DNA from: Neoaquamicrobium microcysteis
GTDB lineage: Bacteria; Pseudomonadota; Alphaproteobacteria; Rhizobiales; Rhizobiaceae
DNA: 64,000 nucleotides
NCBI RefSeq assembly: GCF_008180155.1
Contig: NZ_VSZS01000064.1
Span: 248,001 to 312,000, forward strand
Direction of reading: 5' to 3'
Positions 42,944 through 51,038 of the stretch are shown here, in pieces; within the stretch, counting starts at the first letter, position 1; each line of letters opens with the position of its first letter. The notes under the pieces are model-generated. The model saw only the letters and a program-made list of their open reading frames with translations, was not told the origin of the DNA and ran no database searches. A program made the translations under genes and the position numbers.

Positions 42944-44865
42944 GATGCACGCTCCAGCTGGAGTTCATCGGCCCGAATGCATCGCACCAGCCTGTCGGTG
43001 CCGGTGAGAGGAACACGCGCCTCGCAGGCCGCGATCCGGAAATCACACCGGTTGGAGAAGCGGCAGCCTGTCGGCCACGATCCCGGCCGAGGCACGTTGC
43101 CGCGAATGGTGGGTAGGGGCGGGTTGCGGTCGGACGCGTGCGGCATCGCCGAAAGCAGGCCGCGCGTGTAGGGATGGCGGGGGCTGGCAAACAGCGCGCC
43201 GACCTCGGCAGTCTCTACCATCTCGCCGGCATACATGACGCTGATGCGGTCGCAGATGTCGGCGGCCACCGCGAGGTCGTGGGTGACGAACAGGATCGCC
43301 ATGCCGAACTCGTCCTGAAGGTCGCGGAAGAGATCGAGGATCTCCTGCTGCACCGTCACGTCGAGCGCGGTGGTCGGCTCGTCTGCGATCAGCAGCGAGG
43401 GGTTGCAGCTGAGCGCGCGCGCGATTGCGATTCGCTGCGCCATGCCGCCCGAAAGCTCGTGCGGATAGGCGCGCGCCCGCTCCTCCGGGCGCGGGATGCC
43501 GACGCGGTCGATCAGTTCGACCACGCGCGCCCAGGCCTGTTTCTGAGACAGGCCCTGCCGGGTGCGAAGCACCTCGGCGATCTGGCTGCCGACCGTGAAG
43601 GCGGGATTGAGGCTGGTGGTGGGATCCTGAAACACCATCGCCACCTCGTTGCCGCGCACCTGCTCGATCTGCCTGCGCGAAAGCGTGCGCAGATCCTTGC
43701 CGTTGAGCACGATGGAGCCTTGCGTCGTGCGCAGCCCGGCGCTCATCAGGCCGAGTATGGCAAGGCCGGTCATCGTCTTGCCGCTGCCCGATTCGCCCAC
43801 AAGCCCCATCGTCTCACCGCGCGAGATGCCGAACGACAGGTCGGTGATGACCGGCACGCCGGCTCCCTCGCCGACAACGACCCGCAGGCCTTCCACGCGC
43901 AACACCTCGTCCTCGCGCGGCGGGAGGGGGTTCGCGGCAGCGCCGGCGGCCGGCACGTCGGTATCGGTGGATGCGGTTGCCGTTTCCGATCTAGGGCCGA
44001 CGGCGATGCCGCGCCCGATCGAATCACGAATGACGTCGCCGAGCAGATTGACGGACAGAACCGTGACGATGATCGCCAGGCCGGGAGGGATCGCTAGGAA
44101 CCAGTTCAGATCCATATAGGCGGCAGCGGTGTTGAGCATCGTGCCCCAGCTGGCGTTCGGCGGCTGGACACCGAGCCCGATGAAGCTGAGTCCGGCTTCG
44201 GCGAGCAGCACCGCGCCAACCGTCAGCGTCACCTGCACGATCAGCGGAGGCGCGATGTTGGGGAGGATGTGGCGCAGCAGGATGCGGCTGTCGGGCGCGC
44301 CCACGACGCGGGCGGAGCGGACGTAGACCTCCTCGCGCTCGGCAAGCACGACGCCGCGCGCCAGCCGCAGGAAGGACGTGGAGAACAGAATGCCGAGCGC
44401 GATCATCGCACGGTGAAGGCCCGGACCGAGCAGCGCGATGATGACGATGGCGACCATGATGCCCGGGATCGAGACGATCGCCTCGACCATGCGCATCACC
44501 ACCCAGTCCCACCAGCCGCCCTTGTAGCCGATGAAGAGGCCCAGCGGCACGCCGAGGATGATCGCGATGGCCGTGGCCTCGGCGGCTGCGATGATGGCGA
44601 TGCGGCAGCCGTAGATGAGGCGGCTGAGCACGTCTCGGCCGAGATCGTCGGTGCCGAGCCAATGCTGGGCCGAAGGGCCTTGCAGGGCCTTGATGAGGTT
44701 CTGCTGCAGCGGGTTGTAGGGCGCCAGCCAGTCCGCGAAGATCGCGAGCAGCGCAAGCAGGACGAGCACCGACACTGTCGTGACGGTGATGACCGACGTC
44801 GCGTTGAGCCGCCAGCGAAAGCGGCGCGGCACGGGCCGGATATGTGATGCGGAGCTGGGGTTCAC
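42940..44865 (-). CDS. Fused peptide ABC permease (DppC) and ATPase (DppD)
   Basis: A 641-residue polypeptide joining two transporter subunits. Residues 1-290 are a DppC-type permease (WLGTDDLGRDVLSRL, and an EAA loop EVYVRSARVVGAPDSRILLRHILPN). Residues about 290-325 are a Ser/Thr/Ala/Pro-rich linker. Residues 326-641 are a DppD-type ATPase ([47 protein letters not shown]). I choose the GTG at 44865, which overlaps the DppB stop (GTGA); the open frame reaching 45606 only shadows that gene. The reading frame is uninterrupted across the linker, so the fusion is encoded as such. Fused forms are known in some rhizobia but are uncommon. Confidence 0.92.
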   Translation of the reverse strand: MNPSSASHIRPVPRRFRWRLNATSVITVTTVSVLVLLALLAIFADWLAPYNPLQQNLIKALQGPSAQHWLGTDDLGRDVLSRLIYGCRIAIIAAAEATAIAIILGVPLGLFIGYKGGWWDWVVMRMVEAIVSIPGIMVAIVIIALLGPGLHRAMIALGILFSTSFLRLARGVVLAEREEVYVRSARVVGAPDSRILLRHILPNIAPPLIVQVTLTVGAVLLAEAGLSFIGLGVQPPNASWGTMLNTAAAYMDLNWFLAIPPGLAIIVTVLSVNLLGDVIRDSIGRGIAVGPRSETATASTDTDVPAAGAAANPLPPREDEVLRVEGLRVVVGEGAGVPVITDLSFGISRGETMGLVGESGSGKTMTGLAILGLMSAGLRTTQGSIVLNGKDLRTLSRRQIEQVRGNEVAMVFQDPTTSLNPAFTVGSQIAEVLRTRQGLSQKQAWARVVELIDRVGIPRPEERARAYPHELSGGMAQRIAIARALSCNPSLLIADEPTTALDVTVQQEILDLFRDLQDEFGMAILFVTHDLAVAADICDRISVMYAGEMVETAEVGALFASPRHPYTRGLLSAMPHASDRNPPLPTIRGNVPRPGSWPTGCRFSNRCDFRIAACEARVPLTGTDRLVRCIRADELQLERAS

Positions 44866-45806
44866 GAGGGACGCGCTTTGGGGTTGAGAAGTCCGTAGAT
44901 CACGTCGGTGGCGAGCTGCACGACGACGACGAGAGCGACCATGACCAGCACGAGCCCCTGAAGCATGGGAATGTCCTGCTGGCGCACGGCGGTGATGGCG
45001 AGGGTGCCGAGCCCGTTGATCGCGAAGACCTGCTCGACGATCAGCGCGCCGCCGAGCAGCACGGTGATCTGGAAGGACAGCACGGCGACCACCGGTATCA
45101 TCGCGTTGGTGAGCGCGTGTCGGAAGATAACGCGGCGCGTGGAGAGCCCCTGCGCGCGGGCGGCACGGATATAATCCTGCTGCAGCACGCCGACCATGGC
45201 AGAGCGGACCTGCCTTGCGATGGCAGCGCTGGAGGAAAGGCCGAGCGCGATCGACGGCAGGGTTACGCTGCGCAGCCACTCCCACGGCGAGGTCGAGATC
45301 GGGGTGAAGCCCGTGGCCGGAAACCAGCGCAGGCTGACGGCGAAGACGGCGACGAGGATGAGGCCGAACCAGAAATTGGGGATCGCCTGCCCGATCGTCG
45401 CGCCCAGCGTGGCGAAGCGGTCGACCCACGAACGCGGGCGTAGCGCAGCTGCGATGCCGGCCGCCACGCCCACGATGATCGCTATCAGTGCCGAGACGAA
45501 CGTCAGCGACAGCGTGACGGGAAGCCGCTGCATCACGGCGCTCGTGACGCTGACGCTGTTGAAGAATGAGGTGCCGAGGTCGCCCTGCGCGGCTCGCCCG
45601 AGCCACTGGAAGTAGCGTACGACCACGGGTTCGTTCAGGCCCAGCCGCTCACGCAGCATTTCGTGCTGTTCCTGCGTGCCGGTGTCGCCGAGGATCAGAT
45701 CGACCGGGTCGCTCGGGAGCAGCGACGTAAACGAGAACGTCAGCACCGAGACGATGAGCAGCAGGGGTACCAGCGCGAGAAGCCGGTGAGCGATGAGCCT
45801 GAACAT
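44862..45806 (-). CDS. Peptide-type ABC transporter permease (DppB-like)
   Basis: A 314-residue DppB permease. The first helix is ALVPLLLIVSVLTFSFTSLL, then the loop LPSDPVDLI, and the EAA loop DYIRAARAQGLSTRRVIFRHALTNAMIP follows. The C-terminus YGLLNPKARPS is typical. It starts 12 bases after the binding-protein stop, with no hairpin between them, unlike the other ABC operons here. It pairs with the permease half of the fusion protein encoded downstream. Confidence 0.94.
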   Translation of the reverse strand: MFRLIAHRLLALVPLLLIVSVLTFSFTSLLPSDPVDLILGDTGTQEQHEMLRERLGLNEPVVVRYFQWLGRAAQGDLGTSFFNSVSVTSAVMQRLPVTLSLTFVSALIAIIVGVAAGIAAALRPRSWVDRFATLGATIGQAIPNFWFGLILVAVFAVSLRWFPATGFTPISTSPWEWLRSVTLPSIALGLSSSAAIARQVRSAMVGVLQQDYIRAARAQGLSTRRVIFRHALTNAMIPVVAVLSFQITVLLGGALIVEQVFAINGLGTLAITAVRQQDIPMLQGLVLVMVALVVVVQLATDVIYGLLNPKARPS

Positions 45807-45818
45807 GGGTATCCGCCG

Positions 45819-47330
45819 TCAGTCGTTCGCAACGAGCCCGCGAAGATTGATCGAGTCCTCACCGTAGCGATAGACGACGGAAGGATTGTTCGCGGTCTTC
45901 TCGCTGACGCCGAACAGGATCGGCGCATTGGTGACGAAGATCAGGAACGCCTCGTCGGCGAGCTGTGCGGCCATCTTCTTGTAGGCGGGTGCGCGCTCCT
46001 CGCTCTCGACGGAGTTGAGCCCCTCCTCGGCCAGCGCCAGAAGCTCGTCGCTCGGCTTCGCCTTGAACGGGTTGTAGGCCGCATCCTCGTAGATGTAGCG
46101 CAGCGCCACGAACTTCGGATCGGTGATGGTGTTCCAGACGAGGTTGGTGGCGGGGAAGTCGGTCGTGCGGCTGCGGCGCGCCAGCGTGCCCGGCTCCAGC
46201 GGCACGATGTTCATCGTGATGCCGATCTCCTGGAAGAACCCGGCCAGCGCCTCCAGACGCGACTGGTAGATGGGGATCGACGGCATGTCGAAGGTGAAGC
46301 CTTCCGGGAACCCGGACTGCGCCATCAGTTCGCGGGCCTTGTCGAGATCGTATTCGTACACGCCCTCGAGCGACGGATCGTAGGCCCAGTCGCCCTGGCC
46401 GTAGGGCTGGAACGACTTGACCGCAAGACCGAACTGGATCGCCTGGTTGAAGGCGTCGCGATCGATGGCGAGCGCCATCGCCTTGCGCACCAGCGGATCG
46501 GCGAAGGCGGGTACGACTGTGCCTTCGCGGTCGGAGATGATGACGTGATAGTTGAGGCCGCCATTGTGGCGGATGAGCTCGAGGTCTGGCGCGCGGTCGA
46601 TGATCGCGGCCTGAGCGTTGGACAGCCAGTTGCCGGCGTCGATCTGCCCGGTGCGCAGCGAGTTCAGGCGGGCGGTGTCGTCGGGGATTTCCCAGACCTC
46701 GTAGCGGGCGAGACCGATCTTGTCCTTGTCCCAGTAGGTCGGGTTCGGCGTGTAGACGCGCACCTCGCCCTCGCGCGATTCCGACGCATTGTAGACATAG
46801 GGGCCGGTGCCGACCGGGTTGCGGTCCACTGCGGGATCGTCGAGCGCGGCCGGCGCGATCATCATGCCGCCGGTGTAGCACAGGCTGTTGATGATCGCCG
46901 GGTCGGGTTCCTTGAGCTTGATGCGCAGCGTGTACTCGTTGGCGGCCTCGGCGCTCTCCACCGTCCTCAGGCCCTCGATCACGTCGAGCTTGATGCCGCG
47001 GTTGATGTTCGCGGCCGCAGCCTCGGCGTTGAAGGCTTCGCCGTTGCTGAAGCTGACGCCCTCGCGAAGCGTGATTGTGACGTCGAGCCCGTCTACCTCG
47101 TAGCCGGTTGCGAGCAGGGGCACGTTCTCGCCGTCGGGACCTTTCTCGAACAGCGATTCATAGACCGGCCGCAAGAAAGGGACGCCACTGCCGCTCTGCT
47201 GCTGCGGGTCCATGGTGATGAGCTTTACCTGTTCGGCATACCTGAACGTGCCCGCCTCCTGCGCCCACGCCTGCCCTGCGGCAAGCGCCAGCGCGCACGA
47301 CATCAATGATCCTGCAATCCACCGTCTCAT
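45819..47330 (-). CDS. Peptide-family ABC substrate-binding protein
   Basis: A 503-residue family-5 binding protein. The signal peptide MRRWIAGSLMSCALALAAG ends QAWA before QEAGTFRYAE. I choose the ATG at 47330 because GGGAGGG lies 7-13 bases upstream; a longer frame to 47429 crosses the promoter region and would bury the leader. Mature motifs are ITMDPQQQSG, GVSFSNGEAFNAEA and NPVGTGPYVYN. It is first in the operon with DppB, the DppC-DppD fusion, DppF, the hydrolase and the CoA-transferase, and divergent from the UTRA-type GntR gene. Confidence 0.94.
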   Translation of the reverse strand: MRRWIAGSLMSCALALAAGQAWAQEAGTFRYAEQVKLITMDPQQQSGSGVPFLRPVYESLFEKGPDGENVPLLATGYEVDGLDVTITLREGVSFSNGEAFNAEAAAANINRGIKLDVIEGLRTVESAEAANEYTLRIKLKEPDPAIINSLCYTGGMMIAPAALDDPAVDRNPVGTGPYVYNASESREGEVRVYTPNPTYWDKDKIGLARYEVWEIPDDTARLNSLRTGQIDAGNWLSNAQAAIIDRAPDLELIRHNGGLNYHVIISDREGTVVPAFADPLVRKAMALAIDRDAFNQAIQFGLAVKSFQPYGQGDWAYDPSLEGVYEYDLDKARELMAQSGFPEGFTFDMPSIPIYQSRLEALAGFFQEIGITMNIVPLEPGTLARRSRTTDFPATNLVWNTITDPKFVALRYIYEDAAYNPFKAKPSDELLALAEEGLNSVESEERAPAYKKMAAQLADEAFLIFVTNAPILFGVSEKTANNPSVVYRYGEDSINLRGLVAND

Positions 47331-47409
47331 ATCGGCCCTCCCAGCCTGAGTGTGTGGCCGCGGCATCCTAGCCGGGGCCGGTTTCCTCCCACAACCGGAA
47401 CAGGTTCGA

Positions 47410-47447
47410 TTGTGATATAGTTCTAGCACTTTATCATTATCGTGCTA
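47410..47447 (+). promoter_or_regulatory. Candidate promoter and operator of the UTRA-type regulator
   Basis: TTGTGA (47410-47415), a 16-base spacer and TATCAT (47432-47437) face the GntR gene. The inverted repeat TAGCAC (47424-47429)/GTGCTA (47442-47447), with a 12-base spacer, overlaps the -10. It lies in the AT-rich centre of the 228-base divergent gap and could control both directions. Confidence 0.5.
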
Positions 47448-47558
47448 TAGCCACAAACGGTTTTTTCATGCATGCGGGCAAATCGGCGAGGATTGCCTCG
47501 GGCGAGCGGCATGCAGTAACGAGAGTGCACGGGCCCGTGCTGAAAGGATGTCACGCTG

Positions 47559-48347
47559 TTGTCGAACGCTGCCGAACACAAGCAGATGCTGCGGGAGGAC
47601 GGTACGCCCTATTACGTCCAGCTGGCCGCCATCATCCGCAGGCAGATCGCCGACGACACCTGGCTGGTAGGCGACAGGCTGCCCACACTCAAGCAGATGG
47701 TCGCAAGCTTCGGCGTCTCGCCGATGACCGTGCGCCACGCACTGGCCGGGCTGGAGAAGGAAGGCCTCATCAGCGCCGAGCGGGGACGGGGAACCTTCGT
47801 GACGGCTAAACCCGATATGCCGCCATCCGTGCCTTACGGCCTGACGCGATCGCCGTCGCATCCGGGCAGCGAGCTGAGCTTCCGCGTCATTGCCTCGCGG
47901 CCGGCCGAGGGCGAACTGAGGATCGCGCCAGAGGACGGCGAGCCGCTCGAACACTACCGCTACATGAAGCGCATCTTCGCGCGCCACGGTGCGCCCTTCA
48001 TCGTCGGCGAATATCTCGTGGCCGACAGCGCCTACCGCGCTATCCCCGAGAACCTCTGGGCCACGCAACTCATCAGCACGCTGCTCTACGATACCAAGGC
48101 GGTGGGGCTGACCAAGGTGCGCCAGACGTTTCGCGTCGTATCGTCCATGCCGCAGGAAGCGGCCGAACTCGACATAAGGGTGCACGACCCCGTGGTGCGG
48201 GTGCGCCGCATCTTCCAGAACGCGCGCAAGGAGGTGATCTGCCTCGCGCAGCTCGTCTACCGCACCGACGGGGTCGTCTTCGACATCAACATCGACATCG
48301 ACGACCGCAACCGCCTGCTGGAACTGGGCGGCTTCCCGGAGTCGTGA
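47559..48347 (+). CDS. GntR-family regulator, HutC/UTRA subfamily
   Basis: A 262-residue regulator. The winged helix is at residues 15-85 (GDRLPTLKQMVASFGVSPMTVRHALAGLEKEGLI and GRGTFV). A UTRA ligand domain runs from about 105 to 250, with the chorismate-lyase-like pattern. The best start is TTG 47559, with AAAGGA 10 bases upstream; an ATG at 47586 would remove nine residues and is also possible. UTRA domains sense small effectors such as sugars, amino acids or their phosphates. It is divergent from the peptide ABC operon and convergent with the acyl-CoA-synthetase fusion gene, which ends 3 bases away. Confidence 0.9.
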   Translation: MSNAAEHKQMLREDGTPYYVQLAAIIRRQIADDTWLVGDRLPTLKQMVASFGVSPMTVRHALAGLEKEGLISAERGRGTFVTAKPDMPPSVPYGLTRSPSHPGSELSFRVIASRPAEGELRIAPEDGEPLEHYRYMKRIFARHGAPFIVGEYLVADSAYRAIPENLWATQLISTLLYDTKAVGLTKVRQTFRVVSSMPQEAAELDIRVHDPVVRVRRIFQNARKEVICLAQLVYRTDGVVFDINIDIDDRNRLLELGGFPES

Positions 48348-48350
48348 GGT

Positions 48351-51038
48351 TCAATCCTTGCGGTCGCCATAGACAGGCGGTCTCTTTTCCCGGAACGCTG
48401 TCAGGCCTTCCTCAAGGTCGGGGCCGTCGAGATGAAGCGCGAAGCGTTCGATCTCCGCATACATACGTCCCTGCCTCTCGACGTCTCGAGAGCCTGGCCG
48501 CGTGAGCCACCGCACATGAGCAAGCGCTTGCGGGCTGCAGCGGCAAATCTCCTGCGCGATCTCCACCGCCCTCGCCATGAGCCGGTCCTTCGGTACCGTC
48601 TCGTTGACGAGACCCCAGTCGCGCAGCGTTGCCGCATCGAGCAGGCTGGCCGTATTGAACAGCAGGGCCGCCCGCGACGTTCCGATCCGTTCCGGCAAGC
48701 GCACAGTCGCGCCGCCGGCCGGCACGATGCCGTATTTCGCATGGCCGTCGCCGAGCCTTGCCCCCTCGGCCGCGACGATGATGTCGCAGGCGAGCAGCAG
48801 TTCCAGCCCGCCGGCGACGGCGACGCCGTTGACAGCGGCGATGACGGGAACCGGAAAATCCTCGATCATCTGGATGACGCCGAGATTGTAGGCGAGCATG
48901 TCGATGAGGCGGCTTCCGCCTGCCTGCTGTGCCTGCTCGAACTCGACGAGGTCGCCGCCCGCGCAGAAGGCCTCGCCCGTGGCCGCAAGGATCAGCACCC
49001 GCAATGCCGGCAGGGCGGCTGCTTCCCTCAGCCGGCTTTCCAGCGCCTGCACCATGGCCTGCGAAAGCGCGTTGCGGCTTGCCGGCCGGTTCAGCGTGAT
49101 CGTGGCAACGCCGCCTTCAACTGCCAGCAGAACACCTTCGTCGGCGTTTTCGCTGGCGGCCGCGCTCACGCGGTAGGTTTGCGGCAGCGGCTGCAAGGCT
49201 GCCTCCAGCGCCGCGATCTGTTGCGCGGTGGCGCCCGTTACCTCGACATCGACCAGCGTATGCTTCTGGGCGTCGAGCGAAACCGTCACCCGGGCCTTCG
49301 CAGCGCTGCCGGCAGCAATGCCAAGTTCGAGGCGAACCTTTTCCTCGATCGCCATGTCGCGAAGCGCCGGCTTGTAGATCTTGCCCACCGCCGTGACGGG
49401 CAGCGCGTCGATGACCAGGATGCTGCGAGGCCGGGCCGGCGGCTCGTGCACATGCGCCTCCAGATGCGCCTTCAGCGCCGCGAGGTCGATCTGCATCCCC
49501 GGCGCCGGCACGACGAACAGGGCGGGCACCTCGCCGGCATACTGGTCGGGCATGCCGACCGCCGCACTGATATGCACGCCGGCAAACTGGTTGGCCACGT
49601 CTTCGATTGCGGCCGGGTCGATATTGTGCCCGCTGCGCACGATCAGATCCTTTTCGCGCCCGGTCAGCACCAGCCGGCCGTCGCTGCGCAGGTAGCCCAC
49701 GTCGCCCGTTGTAAGCCAGCCATCCGCATCAAGCGTGCCGATGTTGTGCGCCTGATCGACATAGCCCGGAAAGACCTGTGGTCCTTTCACCTGAACCAAC
49801 CCGCTTTCGCCCGGCTCGCAAAGCGTGTCGTCGTCGGTATCGAGGCGCACGATACGCGTCTGCGAAAACGGCGCGCGGAAGCCGACGCTGCCGGCCAGCG
49901 GCTCGCCCCGGCCGGGGTTGAAGGCGATGGCGGCAGCCGTCTCCGTCATGCCGTAGGTCTCGTAAAGCCTGATGCCGGTCGTCGCCTCGAAACGGCTGCC
50001 GACGGCTTTCGGCAGCACCGCGCCCCCCGTCAGGGCCATGCGGACTGATGATGCGTCGATGCCTTGATGCCATGTGTTGGTAAGCGCGGCGATCGAGGTC
50101 GGCACGCCGTTGATGACCGTGACGCCGAAATCCTCCACAAGTCTCCAGTAGTTTTCCACCACTGCGGGCGGGCGAAGCGCGTAGGGCGACGGCACGATCA
50201 TGTGAGCGCCGGCCGCCAGCACCGACAGCCCCACCGTCATCGTCCCCCCGACATGGAAGAACGGGAAGCCGTTGATGACGACATCGTTCTCGTCATAGCC
50301 GAAGACCTGGGCGAAGGAGAACGCGGCGTGGATCTGGTTTCCGGCGGTCAGCCGTACGAGCTTGGGCCGGCCAGTCGTTCCGCCGGTGTGAAACAGGGCA
50401 CAGACCGCGTTCCGATCCTGCGACGGTTCGAAATCGAGCGCATCGGCAGGGGAGGGCGAAAGCGCATCGACCAGTCGCGTGAAACCGTCGGCATCTTCCA
50501 TTGGATCGTCGCCGATCACCAGCACGCGTTGCAGGCTCGGCACATGGTCGAACACGCCCTGCGTCTTGTCCCAGCACATCTCGTCAAGCGACCGGGCCGG
50601 CACGATCAGGATCGTCGCCCCTTCGGCATCGAGCAGGTCGAAGATCGCCTCGCGGCTGAGCAGATAGTTGAGCGAGCTGGCGACGCCGGCAACCTGCGCG
50701 CCGAGCAGCAGAGCCGGCAGTTCCGGCAGCGTGGGCGACAGGAACGCCGCGACGCCCCTGCCCGGTGCGAGGCCAAGCCTGCGGAACATGTTGGCGGTGC
50801 GCGTGATCTCGCCCAGCAGTTCGCGATGGGTCAGTGAGATGCCGACATCTTCCGCGTCGGGTGAACGCAGGACGGTGAGCGCGGGGCGGTCGCCGCAGTG
50901 CTGCGCGGTGGCGGCAAACAGATCATGGAGGTTGCGCGCCGTGATCAGCTCGTCATAGGGCGTCGCCTCGATCGCGGCGATGTCATCGATGGTCTCGACG
51001 CGCCTGACCGGCTTCGTCGTCTTCAGGAGCCGCTTCAT
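48351..51038 (-). CDS. Acyl-CoA synthetase fused to a crotonase (enoyl-CoA hydratase-like) domain
   Basis: An 895-residue two-domain enzyme. Residues 1 to about 560 are an AMP-forming acid-CoA ligase: P-loop FHTGGTTGRPK, YGMTET, TTGDVGYL, GREKDLIVRSG and the C-terminal lysine in VGKIYKP. After a 70-residue bridge, residues 635-895 are a crotonase fold with the oxyanion motif GEAFCAGGDL and GGLELLLACD. Glu746 matches crotonase Glu144, but the Glu164 position is His766 (GDGHAKYG), so simple hydration may not be its reaction. The ATG at 51038 overlaps the stop of the RbsA-like ATPase; the open frame beyond it is a shadow. The frame is intact through the junction. Confidence 0.92.
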   Translation of the reverse strand: MKRLLKTTKPVRRVETIDDIAAIEATPYDELITARNLHDLFAATAQHCGDRPALTVLRSPDAEDVGISLTHRELLGEITRTANMFRRLGLAPGRGVAAFLSPTLPELPALLLGAQVAGVASSLNYLLSREAIFDLLDAEGATILIVPARSLDEMCWDKTQGVFDHVPSLQRVLVIGDDPMEDADGFTRLVDALSPSPADALDFEPSQDRNAVCALFHTGGTTGRPKLVRLTAGNQIHAAFSFAQVFGYDENDVVINGFPFFHVGGTMTVGLSVLAAGAHMIVPSPYALRPPAVVENYWRLVEDFGVTVINGVPTSIAALTNTWHQGIDASSVRMALTGGAVLPKAVGSRFEATTGIRLYETYGMTETAAAIAFNPGRGEPLAGSVGFRAPFSQTRIVRLDTDDDTLCEPGESGLVQVKGPQVFPGYVDQAHNIGTLDADGWLTTGDVGYLRSDGRLVLTGREKDLIVRSGHNIDPAAIEDVANQFAGVHISAAVGMPDQYAGEVPALFVVPAPGMQIDLAALKAHLEAHVHEPPARPRSILVIDALPVTAVGKIYKPALRDMAIEEKVRLELGIAAGSAAKARVTVSLDAQKHTLVDVEVTGATAQQIAALEAALQPLPQTYRVSAAASENADEGVLLAVEGGVATITLNRPASRNALSQAMVQALESRLREAAALPALRVLILAATGEAFCAGGDLVEFEQAQQAGGSRLIDMLAYNLGVIQMIEDFPVPVIAAVNGVAVAGGLELLLACDIIVAAEGARLGDGHAKYGIVPAGGATVRLPERIGTSRAALLFNTASLLDAATLRDWGLVNETVPKDRLMARAVEIAQEICRCSPQALAHVRWLTRPGSRDVERQGRMYAEIERFALHLDGPDLEEGLTAFREKRPPVYGDRKD

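Noticed and set aside
44866-45606. N-terminal extension of the fused permease-ATPase frame
   Set aside because: It overlaps the DppB gene in another frame and is Arg/His-rich. The GTG in the GTGA overlap at 44865 is the natural start.
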